A stretch of DNA of 64,000 bases from Neorhizobium galegae bv. officinalis (GCA_000985875.1 CCRI01000002.1:124001-188000); one strand, 5' to 3'. Shown: positions 36,741-45,933, numbered from the stretch's first letter. The notes: generated by a model not told the origin, from the sequence alone. Translations and numbers: made by a program.

Positions 36741-37795
36741 CACAATCTCCGGCCGTCTTCTGCAAAAACGAAGGTCGAGGCGCTGTCGAGGTGCCAGCGC
36801 ACGCTGTCGCCCGGCTTCACGTCGTCGCGCACCGGCTGGATCGAGCGCAGCACGGAACCGTCCGGCAGAACGACGTCGTAGAGGTTTTCGCGCCCTTGCG
36901 TTTCGGCAAACACGACCTTGCCTTCGACCGGTATGCCCGCCGTCGTCCCGAAATGCTCCGGGCGGACACCAAGGCTGAGCGGGGTTCCGTCCGGGATCCC
37001 CGATACTGCGGCAAGCGGCAGGCGCAAGCCGTTTTCGCCGAGCACGAAGGCGCCCTGCTGAACCTTGCCCTTGAGGAAGGAGATCGGCGGATTGCCGAGG
37101 AAGCTGGCGACAAAGGACGTCCGGGGATCCTTGTACATTTCCGACGGCGTGGCGATCTGGACGATTTCGCCCGATTTCATGATGGCGATACGGTCGCACA
37201 TCGACATCGCCTCGACCTGATCATGGGTGACGAGGATGGCGGTGATGCCAGTTTCCTTTTGCAGCCTTCGGATTTCCGAGCGCATTTCCAGACGGAGTTT
37301 CGCATCGAGATTGGCGAGCGGTTCGTCGAGGAGAAGCACGTCCGGGCGACGGATCAGGGCCCGGGCGAGCGCCACGCGCTGTTGCTGGCCGCCGGAAAGC
37401 TGCGCCGGTCGGCGTCCCAGGAGATCGCCGATATGGACAAGCGCCGCGATATCCGCGACCTGCTTCTTGATGTCGGCGGAGGCAATCCGCTTCACCATCA
37501 GCGGGAAGCCGATATTCTCCTCCACAGTCATATGAGGATAGAGCGCATAGGACTGGAAAACGACGCCGACATTGCGCTCCTGGCTCGGCAGATGGGTGAC
37601 GTCCCGGTCGCCGAACAGGATGCGGCCTGCGGTCGGTCGGTGGATGCCGCAGACGGCAAACAGCGTCGTCGATTTGCCGCAGCCGGAGGGCCCGAGCAGC
37701 GCCAGCATTTCGCCGGAACCCACTTCGAGGTCCATGTCCTCGATGATTTTGGTGGAGCCGAAACTCTTGGAAAACTTGTCGAGCAGGATACGCAT
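36740..37795 (-). CDS. CUT1-type ABC ATPase (UgpC/MalK-like)
   Basis: The 351-aa product has Walker A GPSGCGKSTTLFAVCGI, the Q-loop FQSYALYPHMTVEEN, signature [15 protein letters not shown], Walker B LLLDEPLANLDAKLR and a C-terminal TOBE domain (FVASFLGNPPISFLKG, LGVRPEHFG). This is the layout of sugar and glycerol-3-phosphate importers. Both ends overlap neighbours by one base (TGATG), so the operon is tightly coupled. Confidence 0.9.
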   Translation of the reverse strand: MRILLDKFSKSFGSTKIIEDMDLEVGSGEMLALLGPSGCGKSTTLFAVCGIHRPTAGRILFGDRDVTHLPSQERNVGVVFQSYALYPHMTVEENIGFPLMVKRIASADIKKQVADIAALVHIGDLLGRRPAQLSGGQQQRVALARALIRRPDVLLLDEPLANLDAKLRLEMRSEIRRLQKETGITAILVTHDQVEAMSMCDRIAIMKSGEIVQIATPSEMYKDPRTSFVASFLGNPPISFLKGKVQQGAFVLGENGLRLPLAAVSGIPDGTPLSLGVRPEHFGTTAGIPVEGKVVFAETQGRENLYDVVLPDGSVLRSIQPVRDDVKPGDSVRWHLDSASTFVFAEDGRRL

Positions 37796-38637
37796 CAGCC
37801 CTTGCTGCCTCCGCCATAGATGTTCATGAGATGCTTCTGAAAGAAGACGTAGAGGATCAGCACCGGCACGACGTAGAAGACGCCGACGGCCTTGAAGGTG
37901 CCGAAATCGAAATTGTTGTCGTCGATGATCAGGCTCGCCAGATAGACCGACAGGACCTGCACCTTCGCGCCCGGCGCCAGCACCTGCGGCATGATGAACT
38001 CGCTCCAACCCGTCAGGAAGGAAAAGAGGCCCAGCGCCATCATTGCCGGCTTGATCTGCGGCAGCACCAGCCGGCGCCAGACGGTGAAACGCGATGCGCC
38101 GTCGATGGTGCCGGCCATCTCGATTTCCCAGGGCACGGTGTCGTAAAAACCCTTCATCAGCCAGATGCCGAGCGGGAGTTCGACCGCAGCCTTGACCAGG
38201 ATCACCCCGATCAGCGAATTGTAGAGGCCGATCCACTGCAGCACGATGAAGATGGCGATGATCAGCGTCACCGACGGGAAGGCGTGCAGCACCATGACGC
38301 CGGCAAGGAAAAAGCCACGCGCCGGCACATTGAGGCGCGACAGGACGTAACCTGCCATCGACGAGACCGTCAGGATGACGCCGGTAATGCAGCTTGCGAA
38401 GATGAAGGTGTTGAGTGTGACGAGCCAGATGTTCGGCTTGCCGGTCTTGGTCTCCCAGAGAAAGCTCCAGTGGCGCAGCGTGAACTCGCTCGGGGTCAGC
38501 GAACCGACTTCCGTGTCGCTGATCGTGTCGATGAAGAGATAGGCATACATCACCAACAGCGGCAGGCTGAAAAAGCCAAGCAGCAGGATCACCGGCAGGC
38601 TTGAGAAATTCGCCGAGGTTTGCGGTTTTTCGGCCAT
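37795..38637 (-). CDS. CUT1-type ABC permease (MalG/UgpE-like)
   Basis: The 280-aa inner-membrane protein has six predicted spans and the contact loop EIEMAGTIDGASRFTVWRRL. GAGG is 7 bases before the ATG at 38637; a TTG two codons earlier overlaps the previous stop. It forms the channel with the larger permease encoded upstream. Confidence 0.9.
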   Translation of the reverse strand: MAEKPQTSANFSSLPVILLLGFFSLPLLVMYAYLFIDTISDTEVGSLTPSEFTLRHWSFLWETKTGKPNIWLVTLNTFIFASCITGVILTVSSMAGYVLSRLNVPARGFFLAGVMVLHAFPSVTLIIAIFIVLQWIGLYNSLIGVILVKAAVELPLGIWLMKGFYDTVPWEIEMAGTIDGASRFTVWRRLVLPQIKPAMMALGLFSFLTGWSEFIMPQVLAPGAKVQVLSVYLASLIIDDNNFDFGTFKAVGVFYVVPVLILYVFFQKHLMNIYGGGSKG

Positions 38638-38639
38638 GG

Positions 38640-39941
38640 TCAATCCTCGATCAGCGGCTTGGAGATCAGCGTATCGTAACGGAAGATACGCAGGTAGATG
38701 AGCGACAGCACGATGCCGACAACCACCAGCACCAGCGCCATGGCAGCGCCCAGCCCGTATTCCAGGTTGCCGGTATAGTTGTTGAGCGCGGTGTGGTAGG
38801 CGGCGAGCGACCAGACTTCGGTCGCCCGCCCCGGCCCGCCGCGGGTCGACAGGAGGATTTCGTTGAAGGAGGCGAGAAGCGACAGGGTCTGGTAGCAGGT
38901 GACGAACAGGATCGGCCAGCGAAGCTGCGGCAGGATGATATGACGGACCTGCTGCCAGCGGCTGGCGCCATCCACCTCGCTTGCATGGAACTGCGTCTGC
39001 GGGATCGCCTTGATGGCCGACGAGAAGACCAGCATGCCCATCGAGGCGCCGATGAAGCCGTTGATCAGGATCACGAAGAACCAGGCGTTATTGGCACTGT
39101 CGAGCAGGTAGTTCTTCGGCGGATAACCGAACTGGCCCATGAACATCGAGATGAAGCCGCTGTCCCAGGTCAGCCATTTCCACATCAGCACGTAGATGAC
39201 GACCGGCGTGATGCGTGGCAGCAGCCAGATGGCGCGGAAGACGGATGCGGTCGAAGCCGGCATGTAGTGCGTGGTGATGGCGAGAAAGAGTGCGTAGCTG
39301 ACGTTGAAGAGGAGCAGCGTCACCGAGACGTAGAAGGCGGTGTTGAGGAAGATCTGCGCCATGTCCGGCGAGTTGCGGATGATCCGGAAGTTTTCCGTCG
39401 TCCACACCCAGCCGGTATAGGTGGTCGCGGCGACCGTCTCCTGTTCGGCAGGCGTCAGCGTAAAGCCGAGCTTCTTGAGGCTCGCCATCAGTTGGTCGCG
39501 GGTCTCGAACCGGGTATTCAGAACCGAGCGGTTGAAGAGGTCGGAAATCTGCTTTACCTCGCGGGTAGAGGGCCGGTCCTTCAGCGCCTTGATCATGCGT
39601 TCGGCCTCGCGGCGCGAGGGAAAGACCTCCCCCATGTGGCTGGTGCGCAGTTCAGTGCCGAACCCGGCCTTCAGTTTCAGTGCCTCCAGCGCCGCAAGCC
39701 CTTCTTCGTCGATGACGAAACGCGGTTCGGCAATGCCGCCCGCAAGTTCGGGCATCTCGGCCTTCAGGCGGTTGACGGCGGTTTGCGTGACCTGCCAGGC
39801 CCCGCCGGAAATGCCCGTGGCGGTGCTCATATTGGTCATGGCGAAGATGGCGGTCAGCACGACCGGCATCAGGAAGAACAGGAAGATCATGACCGCAGCG
39901 GGCGCGATCATCACCAGTCCGAGCGCTCGGGACGTTCGCAT
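38640..39941 (-). CDS. CUT1-type ABC permease with a large periplasmic insertion (MalF/UgpA-like)
   Basis: The 433-aa permease is about 130 residues longer than UgpA-type proteins. The extra length lies between the first span (8-35) and the second (from about 185), a charged segment including LKAEMPELAGGIAEPRFVID and VKQISDLFNRSVLNTRFETR. It should face the periplasm, much as the MalF P2 loop contacts its binding protein, though at another position. The contact loop HASEVDGASRWQQVRHIILP is normal. Confidence 0.88.
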   Translation of the reverse strand: MRTSRALGLVMIAPAAVMIFLFFLMPVVLTAIFAMTNMSTATGISGGAWQVTQTAVNRLKAEMPELAGGIAEPRFVIDEEGLAALEALKLKAGFGTELRTSHMGEVFPSRREAERMIKALKDRPSTREVKQISDLFNRSVLNTRFETRDQLMASLKKLGFTLTPAEQETVAATTYTGWVWTTENFRIIRNSPDMAQIFLNTAFYVSVTLLLFNVSYALFLAITTHYMPASTASVFRAIWLLPRITPVVIYVLMWKWLTWDSGFISMFMGQFGYPPKNYLLDSANNAWFFVILINGFIGASMGMLVFSSAIKAIPQTQFHASEVDGASRWQQVRHIILPQLRWPILFVTCYQTLSLLASFNEILLSTRGGPGRATEVWSLAAYHTALNNYTGNLEYGLGAAMALVLVVVGIVLSLIYLRIFRYDTLISKPLIED

Positions 39942-40029
39942 GGGTGAAGCCTTGGATACGAATGGGATGCGGGCGGCGGATCAAACGCCACCCGCAGTTC
40001 GAGGCGAGGAGTTTCGCCCGGAAGGCGGA

Positions 40030-40064
40030 CGACTTATCCCGCCCTGGATGAGCGGGATAAGTCG
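40030..40064 (-). other. Strong hairpin between binding-protein and permease genes
   Basis: CGACTTATCCCGC and GCGGGATAAGTCG form a perfect 13-bp stem with a 9-base loop, just 7 bases after the binding-protein stop. No T-run follows on the minus strand. It probably protects the binding-protein mRNA and lowers read-through into the permease genes, as seen in maltose-type operons. Confidence 0.7.
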
Positions 40065-40071
40065 CTTTGCA

Positions 40072-41418
40072 TCAGCGGATGATGATCGCTGCGCCGAGCG
40101 TCGACTTCAGCTCGGTTTCGGCATCGTTGACCGCGGCGTCGACCGTCTTGGCACCCGTCCAGGACGCTTCGAGGTTCTTCCACATGATCGTCCAGTACTT
40201 ACCGAAATCGGCATTGTTCGGCATGGCGTTGGCATGGGGCAGCAGGCGCTCGGTGGCTTCCGAAGCCCAGCGGTCGGCAGCGTAGAGGTCAACCTTGGTT
40301 TCCGACGGCGAGATACCGAGATGGGCCGACTTGATCGCATGCAGCGCGTTGATGCGCGGCTCGGAGGCGATCTTGATCAGGTCGGCAGCGATCCGGGTCT
40401 CTTCGTCGGTATGGCCGGCCATCAGCAGGTAAGCGAGCGGATGGGTCAGCGTGTTGGACTTGCCGCCTTCGCCGGCCGGTACCAGCGTGAACTGAACGTT
40501 GGTGAAGAAGTCCTTCAGGCCTTCCTGGTTGACGAGACGGGCGTAATGCCAGGTGCCGCCGTGCCAGATGCCGGCCTTGCCGGTGGCGACTTCCTTCCAC
40601 CACTGGTCGCCCGGCATGCCGATATGGTTCTTCTTGGTGACACCGGCCTTCACGAGATCGGCGAAATACTGGTAGGTGCGCTTCATCGCAGCCTTGTCGA
40701 AGACAAGCTTGCCTTCCTCTTCCATCACGCCGCCGAAGGACGTGTAGAACTGCCAGTAGTCCGGACCGTTGCTGTTGCGCGGATAGAAGCCGTAACCGGT
40801 CTGGACGAGGCCTTTGTCCTGCATCTTCTTGGCGTCTTCGAGCACGTTCTTGAGCGTGTATTCGCCCTTCTCGACCTTGGCCGGCAGTGCCTCGATGTCG
40901 GCCTCCGAATAGCCGATCGCCTTCATGTAAGGCTTCCAGAAGAAGAACGGCCGGGATTCGGCGTCCTGCGGGATGCCGTAGACGGTCCCGTTGAAGGAGG
41001 TGATCTCCATCAGGTTCGGATAGATGTCGCTGATCGGCCATGAGTCGAGGTCGATGAAGTTCTCGACCGGAACGATGAGGCCGGCCTGCGCCCAGGGGCC
41101 GATATCTTCATGGCCGGTCGCGACGATGTTCGGAGCCTTCTTGGCTTCGGCAGCAAGCGTCAGGGCCTGCTTGAAATCTTCCCAGCCGGAATAAGGCGTC
41201 TTCTGAACGATGATGTTGAGCTGCTGGCCGCGGATGGCGGCTTCACGCTCGAGAATATCGGCAGCGATGTCGAACGCATCGGTGCGGTAGTTGTCGTTCG
41301 GCCCGGAACCGCCGGACCAGACCGAGATGGTGACATCCTTGGCAGATGCGAAGACCGCGGTCGAGGCGAAGAGAACGGCCGCGAGCGTGGCGGATTTGAG
41401 TATCGGAAGAACAGTCAT
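40072..41418 (-). CDS. CUT1-type ABC substrate-binding protein
   Basis: The 448-aa product has a signal peptide (VLFASTAVFASAKDVTISVW) and family-1 binding-protein features: DFKQALTLAAEAKKAPNIV, GTVYGIPQDAESRPFFF, ATGKAGIWHGGTWHYARL and late ASEPRINALHAIKS. GGGGAG is 6 bases before the ATG. It is the first gene of the operon that ends with the phosphodiesterase and the phosphatase, so a phosphodiester or polyol ligand is likely; the sequence alone does not identify it. Confidence 0.9.
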   Translation of the reverse strand: MTVLPILKSATLAAVLFASTAVFASAKDVTISVWSGGSGPNDNYRTDAFDIAADILEREAAIRGQQLNIIVQKTPYSGWEDFKQALTLAAEAKKAPNIVATGHEDIGPWAQAGLIVPVENFIDLDSWPISDIYPNLMEITSFNGTVYGIPQDAESRPFFFWKPYMKAIGYSEADIEALPAKVEKGEYTLKNVLEDAKKMQDKGLVQTGYGFYPRNSNGPDYWQFYTSFGGVMEEEGKLVFDKAAMKRTYQYFADLVKAGVTKKNHIGMPGDQWWKEVATGKAGIWHGGTWHYARLVNQEGLKDFFTNVQFTLVPAGEGGKSNTLTHPLAYLLMAGHTDEETRIAADLIKIASEPRINALHAIKSAHLGISPSETKVDLYAADRWASEATERLLPHANAMPNNADFGKYWTIMWKNLEASWTGAKTVDAAVNDAETELKSTLGAAIIIR

Positions 41419-41550
41419 GGTTTACTCCCCGAAGAGCGAAATGGCTTCTTCCCGAACCCTGAGAGACCTATCGGCCCAAGGCTCCGGAAGCGCTGAAGAT
41501 CATCAACAGGAAGCGGTTTAGAGGCGCTCCATAACACCCAGATGACAAAA

Positions 41551-41564
41551 TGTACGCGTGTGCA
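41551..41564. promoter_or_regulatory. Imperfect LacI-like operator upstream of the CUT1 operon
   Basis: TGTACGCGTGTGCA is a pseudo-palindrome with a central CG, matching its reverse complement at 10 of 14 positions, 133 bases before the binding-protein start. It could be the operator for the LacI module at 34989-35978. The evidence is weak. Confidence 0.3.
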
Positions 41565-41675
41565 AAATTTATCTGAGGGATAGTTTGCAGGGCCGGCCCT
41601 GACACGAGCCAGAGCCCCGCAATACGAACAGGCCATCGAACGGGCTGCTCGACAACCCTCGGAATTCGGGTTCGA

Positions 41676-41996
41676 TTATATTCCCGCAGCCTTCCGCAGA
41701 TCGTCGTTCATGCGGGATTGCCAGCCCTTGCCCGTCGCCTTGTAGTGCTCAACGAGGTCGGGATCGAGACGGATGGTTACTGGCTGCTTCGTCTTCTCCA
41801 GCGGTGGCCGGCCGCGCCTTGCAATCTCCCTGTCGATATTGGCGGCGAGATCGGGAAAAACTTCGCGAAACGGTCTAGCGTTCTTGAAGTCGTCTTCCGT
41901 CCATTCGGGATTTTCCGGATCGGAGGCAATCATTCGCTGGATCTCGGCCTCTTCCTCGTCTGTGAGTGGTCTTTTCGAAGAGAACTTGGTGCTCAT
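41676..41996 (-). CDS. brnA: BrnA-type antitoxin
   Basis: The 106-aa product begins MSTKFSSKRPLTDEEEAEIQ and ends with the BrnA DNA-binding part: RRGRPPLEKTKQPVTIRLD, then HYKATGKGWQSRMNDDLRKA. BrnA is a ribbon-helix-helix antitoxin that binds BrnT and represses the operon. Its start overlaps the brnT stop by 4 bases. The toxin-first order is the rule for this family. Confidence 0.9.
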   Translation of the reverse strand: MSTKFSSKRPLTDEEEAEIQRMIASDPENPEWTEDDFKNARPFREVFPDLAANIDREIARRGRPPLEKTKQPVTIRLDPDLVEHYKATGKGWQSRMNDDLRKAAGI

Positions 41997-42241
41997 GGGA
42001 GCTTCCTTTCCTTGCGGCTTGCCGGGCGCATGGAAATCACCGACAGCGCTTGCGAACCGAGCGGTTGAAACACGACCGCAATGATGATCCGGCCGTTCAG
42101 TTCTCCGATCGCTTTGAAGCGGCCTTGCTTGGCCGGTCCGATCTTAGAGGACTGAAAGAACTCGAGCGAGAGATCGGCAAAGTCCAATCCGTGCTTGGCC
42201 AAATTGTTCTGGCGCTTGGACTCGTCCCAGGTGATCTTCAT
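41993..42241 (-). CDS. brnT: BrnT-type ribonuclease toxin
   Basis: The 82-aa product matches BrnT: ITWDESKRQNNLAKHGLDFA at the N-terminus, GRFKAIGELNGRIIIAVVF in the middle, and the ending VISMRPASRKERKLP. BrnT is a RelE-fold RNase held inactive by BrnA. The upstream region has a pair of GTACG-containing repeats (42246-42294) likely to be the autoregulatory operator. Confidence 0.9.
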   Translation of the reverse strand: MKITWDESKRQNNLAKHGLDFADLSLEFFQSSKIGPAKQGRFKAIGELNGRIIIAVVFQPLGSQALSVISMRPASRKERKLP

Positions 42242-42245
42242 TAAA

Positions 42246-42294
42246 TGTATGTACGATAATGCGGACGGCTAGGCAAGAATTATTCGTACGTACA
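42246..42294. promoter_or_regulatory. Inverted-repeat operator region of brnTA
   Basis: TGTATGTACGATAAT (42246-42260) and ATTATTCGTACGTACA (42279-42294) form an imperfect inverted repeat immediately upstream of brnT. Each arm contains GTAC, and the outer one contains the 8-bp palindrome GTACGTAC. This fits BrnA autorepression. Confidence 0.45.
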
Positions 42295-42314
42295 ATATTA
42301 TGACAAGAGCGAGT

Positions 42315-43376
42315 TTACCGCTCCAGCGCGACTGTCTTGATCACCGCAAATACCGCTTTTTCGAGCTTAAGTTCCAGGCGTTCGACCGAAAGCGCGGTGA
42401 TGCGGGAGAGCAGGATGTCCTCGCCGCAGCGAATGCGGATGCGGACCATGCCGTCGCCGGCCGGCTCGATCGCGGCGATCGTGCCGTCAAGGATATTAAG
42501 GGCGCTCAGCCCCTCCGGCCGCCGGGTGGCGATCATTACGTCCCGTTCCGGGATATGCACGCGGACCCTCAAGCCCTCTTGGGCATGCGCGTTCGGCACG
42601 ACGATCTGCGCCTGCGACAGCCGGATCGTCGCCAGCCGGTGCGGGATGTCGATAACCTCGACCACGCCGGTCAGCACCGCGCCGGCATCGCGGCGATCTG
42701 CCGAAGGCATCGAGAGGACTTCCGACGGCGTGCCGATGGCTTCGACCCGGCCGTCCTTCATGATCACCACCTTGTCGGCAAGCCGCGCCACTTCCGAAAC
42801 CGAATGGCTGACATAGACGATGGGCGTCGAGGTTTCGTCGCGCAGGCGTTCGAGATAGGGCAGGATCTCGGCCTTGCGCTGGTCGTCGAGCGCGGCGAGC
42901 GGCTCATCCATCAGAAGGAGACGCGGAGCGGAGAGCAACGCCCGACCGATCGCGACGCGCTGTTTTTCGCCACCTGAAAGCTTCCCCGGCCGTCGGTCGA
43001 GGAGCAAGTCGATGCCAAGCAGTCCGACAATCCGGTCGAAATTTTCCGGCCGCGCTGTCTTGGGCGCAAACCAGCGGCCATAGGCAAGGTTCTGACGCAC
43101 AGAGAGGTGTGGGAAAAGCCGGCTCTCCTGGAAGACGTAGCCGAAACGTCGTCTGTGCTTTGGCACGAAAATACGGCTTTCCGTGTCGAGCAGCGTTTCG
43201 CCATCGACCGCCAATTGCCCGTGATCCGGCTTCGACAGCCCCGCGATCACCCGCACAAGCGATGTCTTGCCGGAGCCCGAAGGCCCGAACAGCGCAGTCA
43301 CGCCGCCATCCGACGTGAAGCCCGCGTCGAGAACAAACTCTCCCATCGTCTGCCGTGCCTTAACGACGAGGGTCAT
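42315..43376 (-). CDS. modC: Molybdate ABC ATPase
   Basis: The 353-aa product has Walker [13 protein letters not shown], the Q-loop [16 protein letters not shown], signature [15 protein letters not shown], Walker [17 protein letters not shown] and a C-terminal Mop/TOBE domain ([18 protein letters not shown]). It drives molybdate uptake. Its ATG overlaps the modB stop by 4 bases. Confidence 0.92.
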   Translation of the reverse strand: MTLVVKARQTMGEFVLDAGFTSDGGVTALFGPSGSGKTSLVRVIAGLSKPDHGQLAVDGETLLDTESRIFVPKHRRRFGYVFQESRLFPHLSVRQNLAYGRWFAPKTARPENFDRIVGLLGIDLLLDRRPGKLSGGEKQRVAIGRALLSAPRLLLMDEPLAALDDQRKAEILPYLERLRDETSTPIVYVSHSVSEVARLADKVVIMKDGRVEAIGTPSEVLSMPSADRRDAGAVLTGVVEVIDIPHRLATIRLSQAQIVVPNAHAQEGLRVRVHIPERDVMIATRRPEGLSALNILDGTIAAIEPAGDGMVRIRIRCGEDILLSRITALSVERLELKLEKAVFAVIKTVALER

Positions 43377-44074
43377 TCGATATGGATCCTCCTGCCGACC
43401 AGATAAGCCAGGAACTCCGAGGCAAGCAGCGCTGCAAACGAGATGGCGATCGCGACCAGCGTCAGCCGCATCGCTCCGGCATCGCCGCCCGGCACCTGGG
43501 TAAATGTGTAAATCGCCGCCGAAAGCGTCTGGGTTTCGCCGGGAATGTTGGAAACGAAGGTGATCGTCGCGCCGAACTCGCCCATTGCCTTTGCGAACGC
43601 GAGGATCATGCCGGCGATTACGCCCGGCAGGATCAGCGGCAGCGTCACGGTGATGAAAACCCAGGCGGGAGCCGCGCCGAGCGTGCCGGCCGCTTCTTCG
43701 AGCTTTCTGTCGACGGCCTCGATCGACAGCCGGATGGAACGCACCATCAGCGGGAAGCCCATGACGCCGCAGGCAAGAGCCGCGCCCGTCCAGCGGAAGG
43801 AGAGAACTATGCCGAGATAGTCGTTGAGAAAGGCGCCGACGACGCCTCGTCGTCCAAACAGGACCAGCAGCAGAAAGCCGGTGACCACCGGCGGCAGGAT
43901 AAGCGGCATGTGGACGATACCGTTGAGGATCGATTTGCCCCAGAATTTTCCGCGGGCAAGCAGGTAGGCAACGAGAAGGCCGAACGGCAGGCTGACGATC
44001 ATCGCGACGGCGGAAACCTTCAGGCTGAGCCTGATCGCGGTCCATTCCTCGTCGCTCAATGCCAGCCAGTCCAA
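43373..44074 (-). CDS. modB: Molybdate ABC permease
   Basis: The 233-aa permease has five or six spans and the ModB signatures [39 protein letters not shown] and [20 protein letters not shown]. The start is TTG (reading [10 protein letters not shown] next): an in-frame TAG lies six codons upstream, so no upstream ATG is possible. A ModE-like box (44102-44125) is 27 bases upstream, suggesting its own promoter. Confidence 0.9.
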   Translation of the reverse strand: MDWLALSDEEWTAIRLSLKVSAVAMIVSLPFGLLVAYLLARGKFWGKSILNGIVHMPLILPPVVTGFLLLVLFGRRGVVGAFLNDYLGIVLSFRWTGAALACGVMGFPLMVRSIRLSIEAVDRKLEEAAGTLGAAPAWVFITVTLPLILPGVIAGMILAFAKAMGEFGATITFVSNIPGETQTLSAAIYTFTQVPGGDAGAMRLTLVAIAISFAALLASEFLAYLVGRRIHIE

Positions 44075-44101
44075 ACGCCGATCCCACCCCTAGCCGCTAT
44101 G

Positions 44102-44125
44102 CAATATATCGCATTGGATATATCG
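44102..44125. promoter_or_regulatory. ModE-box-like inverted repeat upstream of modB
   Basis: CAATATAT-N8-ATATATCG: on the minus strand CGATATAT-N8-ATATATTG, matching as an inverted repeat at 7 of 8 positions. Geometry (8-8-8) agrees with the E. coli modA operator as I recall it (CGTTATAT-N8-ACATAACG). A second copy lies before modA. Confidence 0.5.
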
Positions 44126-44286
44126 ATACGGGTCAGATGGCTAGGTCCTGGCGGGAAAGTTACTGAATGTTCTGAAAAAGGCGGTGGGAGAGCGCCGGGT
44201 TTACCGCTGCTCTCCCTACACCATCGCATTTACAAGATGATCTGCTGAACGAAGGCCCTGGGGCCTCGGTTCTCATGCGCGACGGG

Positions 44287-44514
44287 TTAGCGGTTGTCGC
44301 GGGTCGTGTTGCCGAAGATCGACTGGCCTTCCTGGCGATCGTTGTCGCGGATCTGGATGCTGCCGGTGCGGACGTCGTCGACATTGCCGCCGCTGACCCG
44401 GGCGGAAGCATGCGTCTTGGAGGTGCCTTCAAAATAGTCGCCCTCTGCGAGAGCCGAGCCCCCGAAGGAAGCGGCGGCGATCATGGCGGCGATAGCGGAG
44501 ATGGAAGTCTTCAT
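44287..44514 (-). CDS. Small exported protein, paralogue 2
   Basis: The 75-aa product has a signal peptide (MKTSISAIAAMIAAASFGGS, then ALAEGD) and a mature part of about 50 residues: GDYFEG, VDDVRTGSIQIRDNDRQ, and IFGNTTRDNR at the end. It resembles the neighbour at 44610-44840 throughout, so the two are tandem duplicates. AAGGACC lies upstream. Function is unknown. The location between modA and modB is unusual. Confidence 0.75.
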   Translation of the reverse strand: MKTSISAIAAMIAAASFGGSALAEGDYFEGTSKTHASARVSGGNVDDVRTGSIQIRDNDRQEGQSIFGNTTRDNR

Positions 44515-44609
44515 TGTCCTGGTCCTTTCAGAGTTCGCCCGGGGCTCAAGTTTGCGACCTGCCTGCCGGACGATGTTCGGTATCTTGAATGAGCTGCGGT
44601 TAGCGCCGG

Positions 44610-44840
44610 TTAGCGATTGTCGCGGCTTTCATGCTTGAAGATCGGCTGGTCGCCGCGATTGTCGTTGACGCGAACCTGATCGATGCTGCCGGTCCTGACA
44701 TTGTCGACCTTGTCGCTGGTCTGCACCGCTGCCTGTCCCTTGGTCGCACCCTGATAATAATCGCCTTCTGCAAGGGCGACGCCGGCGAAGGAAGCAGAAG
44801 CGATCATGGCGGCGGCAAAAGTGGAGAGTATGGTTTTCAT
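44610..44840 (-). CDS. Small exported protein, paralogue 1
   Basis: The 76-aa product has a signal peptide (MKTILSTFAAAMIASASFAG, then VALAEGD) and a polar mature part: GDYYQGATKG, VDNVRTGSID, RVNDNRGDQPIFKHESRDNR. The shared VD(D/N)VRTGSI, NDN/DNDR and IF...RDNR blocks show common descent with the protein at 44287-44514. GAGGA is 7 bases before the ATG. No cysteine is present in the mature part. Function is unknown; a periplasmic role is implied by the signal peptide only. Confidence 0.78.
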   Translation of the reverse strand: MKTILSTFAAAMIASASFAGVALAEGDYYQGATKGQAAVQTSDKVDNVRTGSIDQVRVNDNRGDQPIFKHESRDNR

Positions 44841-45138
44841 TGTCGTATTCCTCAGTTGCTGAAACGGAGCCGTTTGGGAGCCGGCGTCCGCGAAGTGGTA
44901 TTGGGGAAGCGTTGTTTGCTTCCGGTCATGGAGATGGGGGAGCCCGATCGAGGTCGCTAGGGCACGATTTCCAAACGGAATGTTCGGGATTCGAGAACAA
45001 ACGATTGCGTGAGGCCGGTTGAAATCGAGAGCCGACCAGGGTGGGGGCCGACAGGCTCGCCCATGGCAATGGTTCGGCCGGAAACGAAGAACAGCCCCGA
45101 AAGGGCCATTTCGATGTGCATTACCGGAGTGCCTGCCG

Positions 45139-45933
45139 CTACTTCAGAACCGCAAAACCTTCCTTTTCGAAGAATGGCGCAGCCTTGTCCGACATCAGAT
45201 AGTCGAGATAGGCGGGCGCATCCTTGGACTTGGATTCCGACAGGGTGGCGATCGGATAGATGATCGGCGGGTGGGTATCGGCGGGGAACGTGCCGACAAT
45301 GGCGACACCCGGATCGGCCGCCGCGTCCGTCTGGTAGACGATGCCGTAAGGCGCTTCGCCGCGCGAGACGAACGCAAGTGCCGCACGTACGCTTTCGGCA
45401 CTTGCCACGCTGATTTCGACCGACGACCAGACACCGAGCCTTTCGAGCGAGGCCTTGCCGTATTTGCCGGCCGGTACCGCGTTCGGCGCACCCATGGCAA
45501 GCCTGCCGCCCTTGAGCAGACCCGCGAGATCGAAGCCGGGCCTGATATCGACCGGCTTGGCGCCGTCCTTGGCGGCAACCAGCACGATGCGGTTGCCGAG
45601 CCAGTTGAACCGGGTGTCTTCCTTCACGAGCTTCTTGTCGGAGACATAATTCATCCAGTCGAGGTCGGCCGAAATGAAGATGTCAGCCGGCGCGCCGCTT
45701 TCGATCTGCTTGGCGAGCGCCGAACTTGCGGCGTAGGACACGGTGACTTGCCCGCCACCCTGGGTGGTCCATGCCTTGTTGGCGTTGTCGAGCGCGGTCT
45801 TCATGCTGGCTGCGGCAAAGACGGTGACTTTTTCCTGCGCCGCGGCGGGAGCGGAAAAGGAGGCGAGCGATAGGAAGGCGGCGGCGGCCGACGCTGCCGC
45901 GCGCCTGATCCAGGAATGACGATCAATGGACAT
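45139..45933 (-). CDS. modA: Molybdate-binding periplasmic protein
   Basis: The 264-aa product has a signal peptide (cleavage near APAAAQEKV) and ModA hallmarks: VTVFAAASMKTALDNA, VSYAASSALAKQIESGAPAD, FISADLDWMNYV, NRIVLVAAKD and GEAPYGIVYQTDA. AGAGGAAA precedes the ATG at 45933; nineteen earlier in-frame codons would place extra residues before the signal peptide. It is separated from modB by 1.06 kb that holds two small exported proteins. Confidence 0.92.
   Translation of the reverse strand: MSIDRHSWIRRAAASAAAAFLSLASFSAPAAAQEKVTVFAAASMKTALDNANKAWTTQGGGQVTVSYAASSALAKQIESGAPADIFISADLDWMNYVSDKKLVKEDTRFNWLGNRIVLVAAKDGAKPVDIRPGFDLAGLLKGGRLAMGAPNAVPAGKYGKASLERLGVWSSVEISVASAESVRAALAFVSRGEAPYGIVYQTDAAADPGVAIVGTFPADTHPPIIYPIATLSESKSKDAPAYLDYLMSDKAAPFFEKEGFAVLK

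Noticed and set aside
36741..37199. Extension of the phosphodiesterase-LacI frame into the ATPase gene
   Set aside because: It is a shadow frame over the ATPase's conserved TOBE region; the real start overlaps the ATPase stop.
42315..44087. 590-codon frame across modB and modC
   Set aside because: The first third is a shadow of modB. The true modC start at 43376 overlaps the modB stop by 4 bases.
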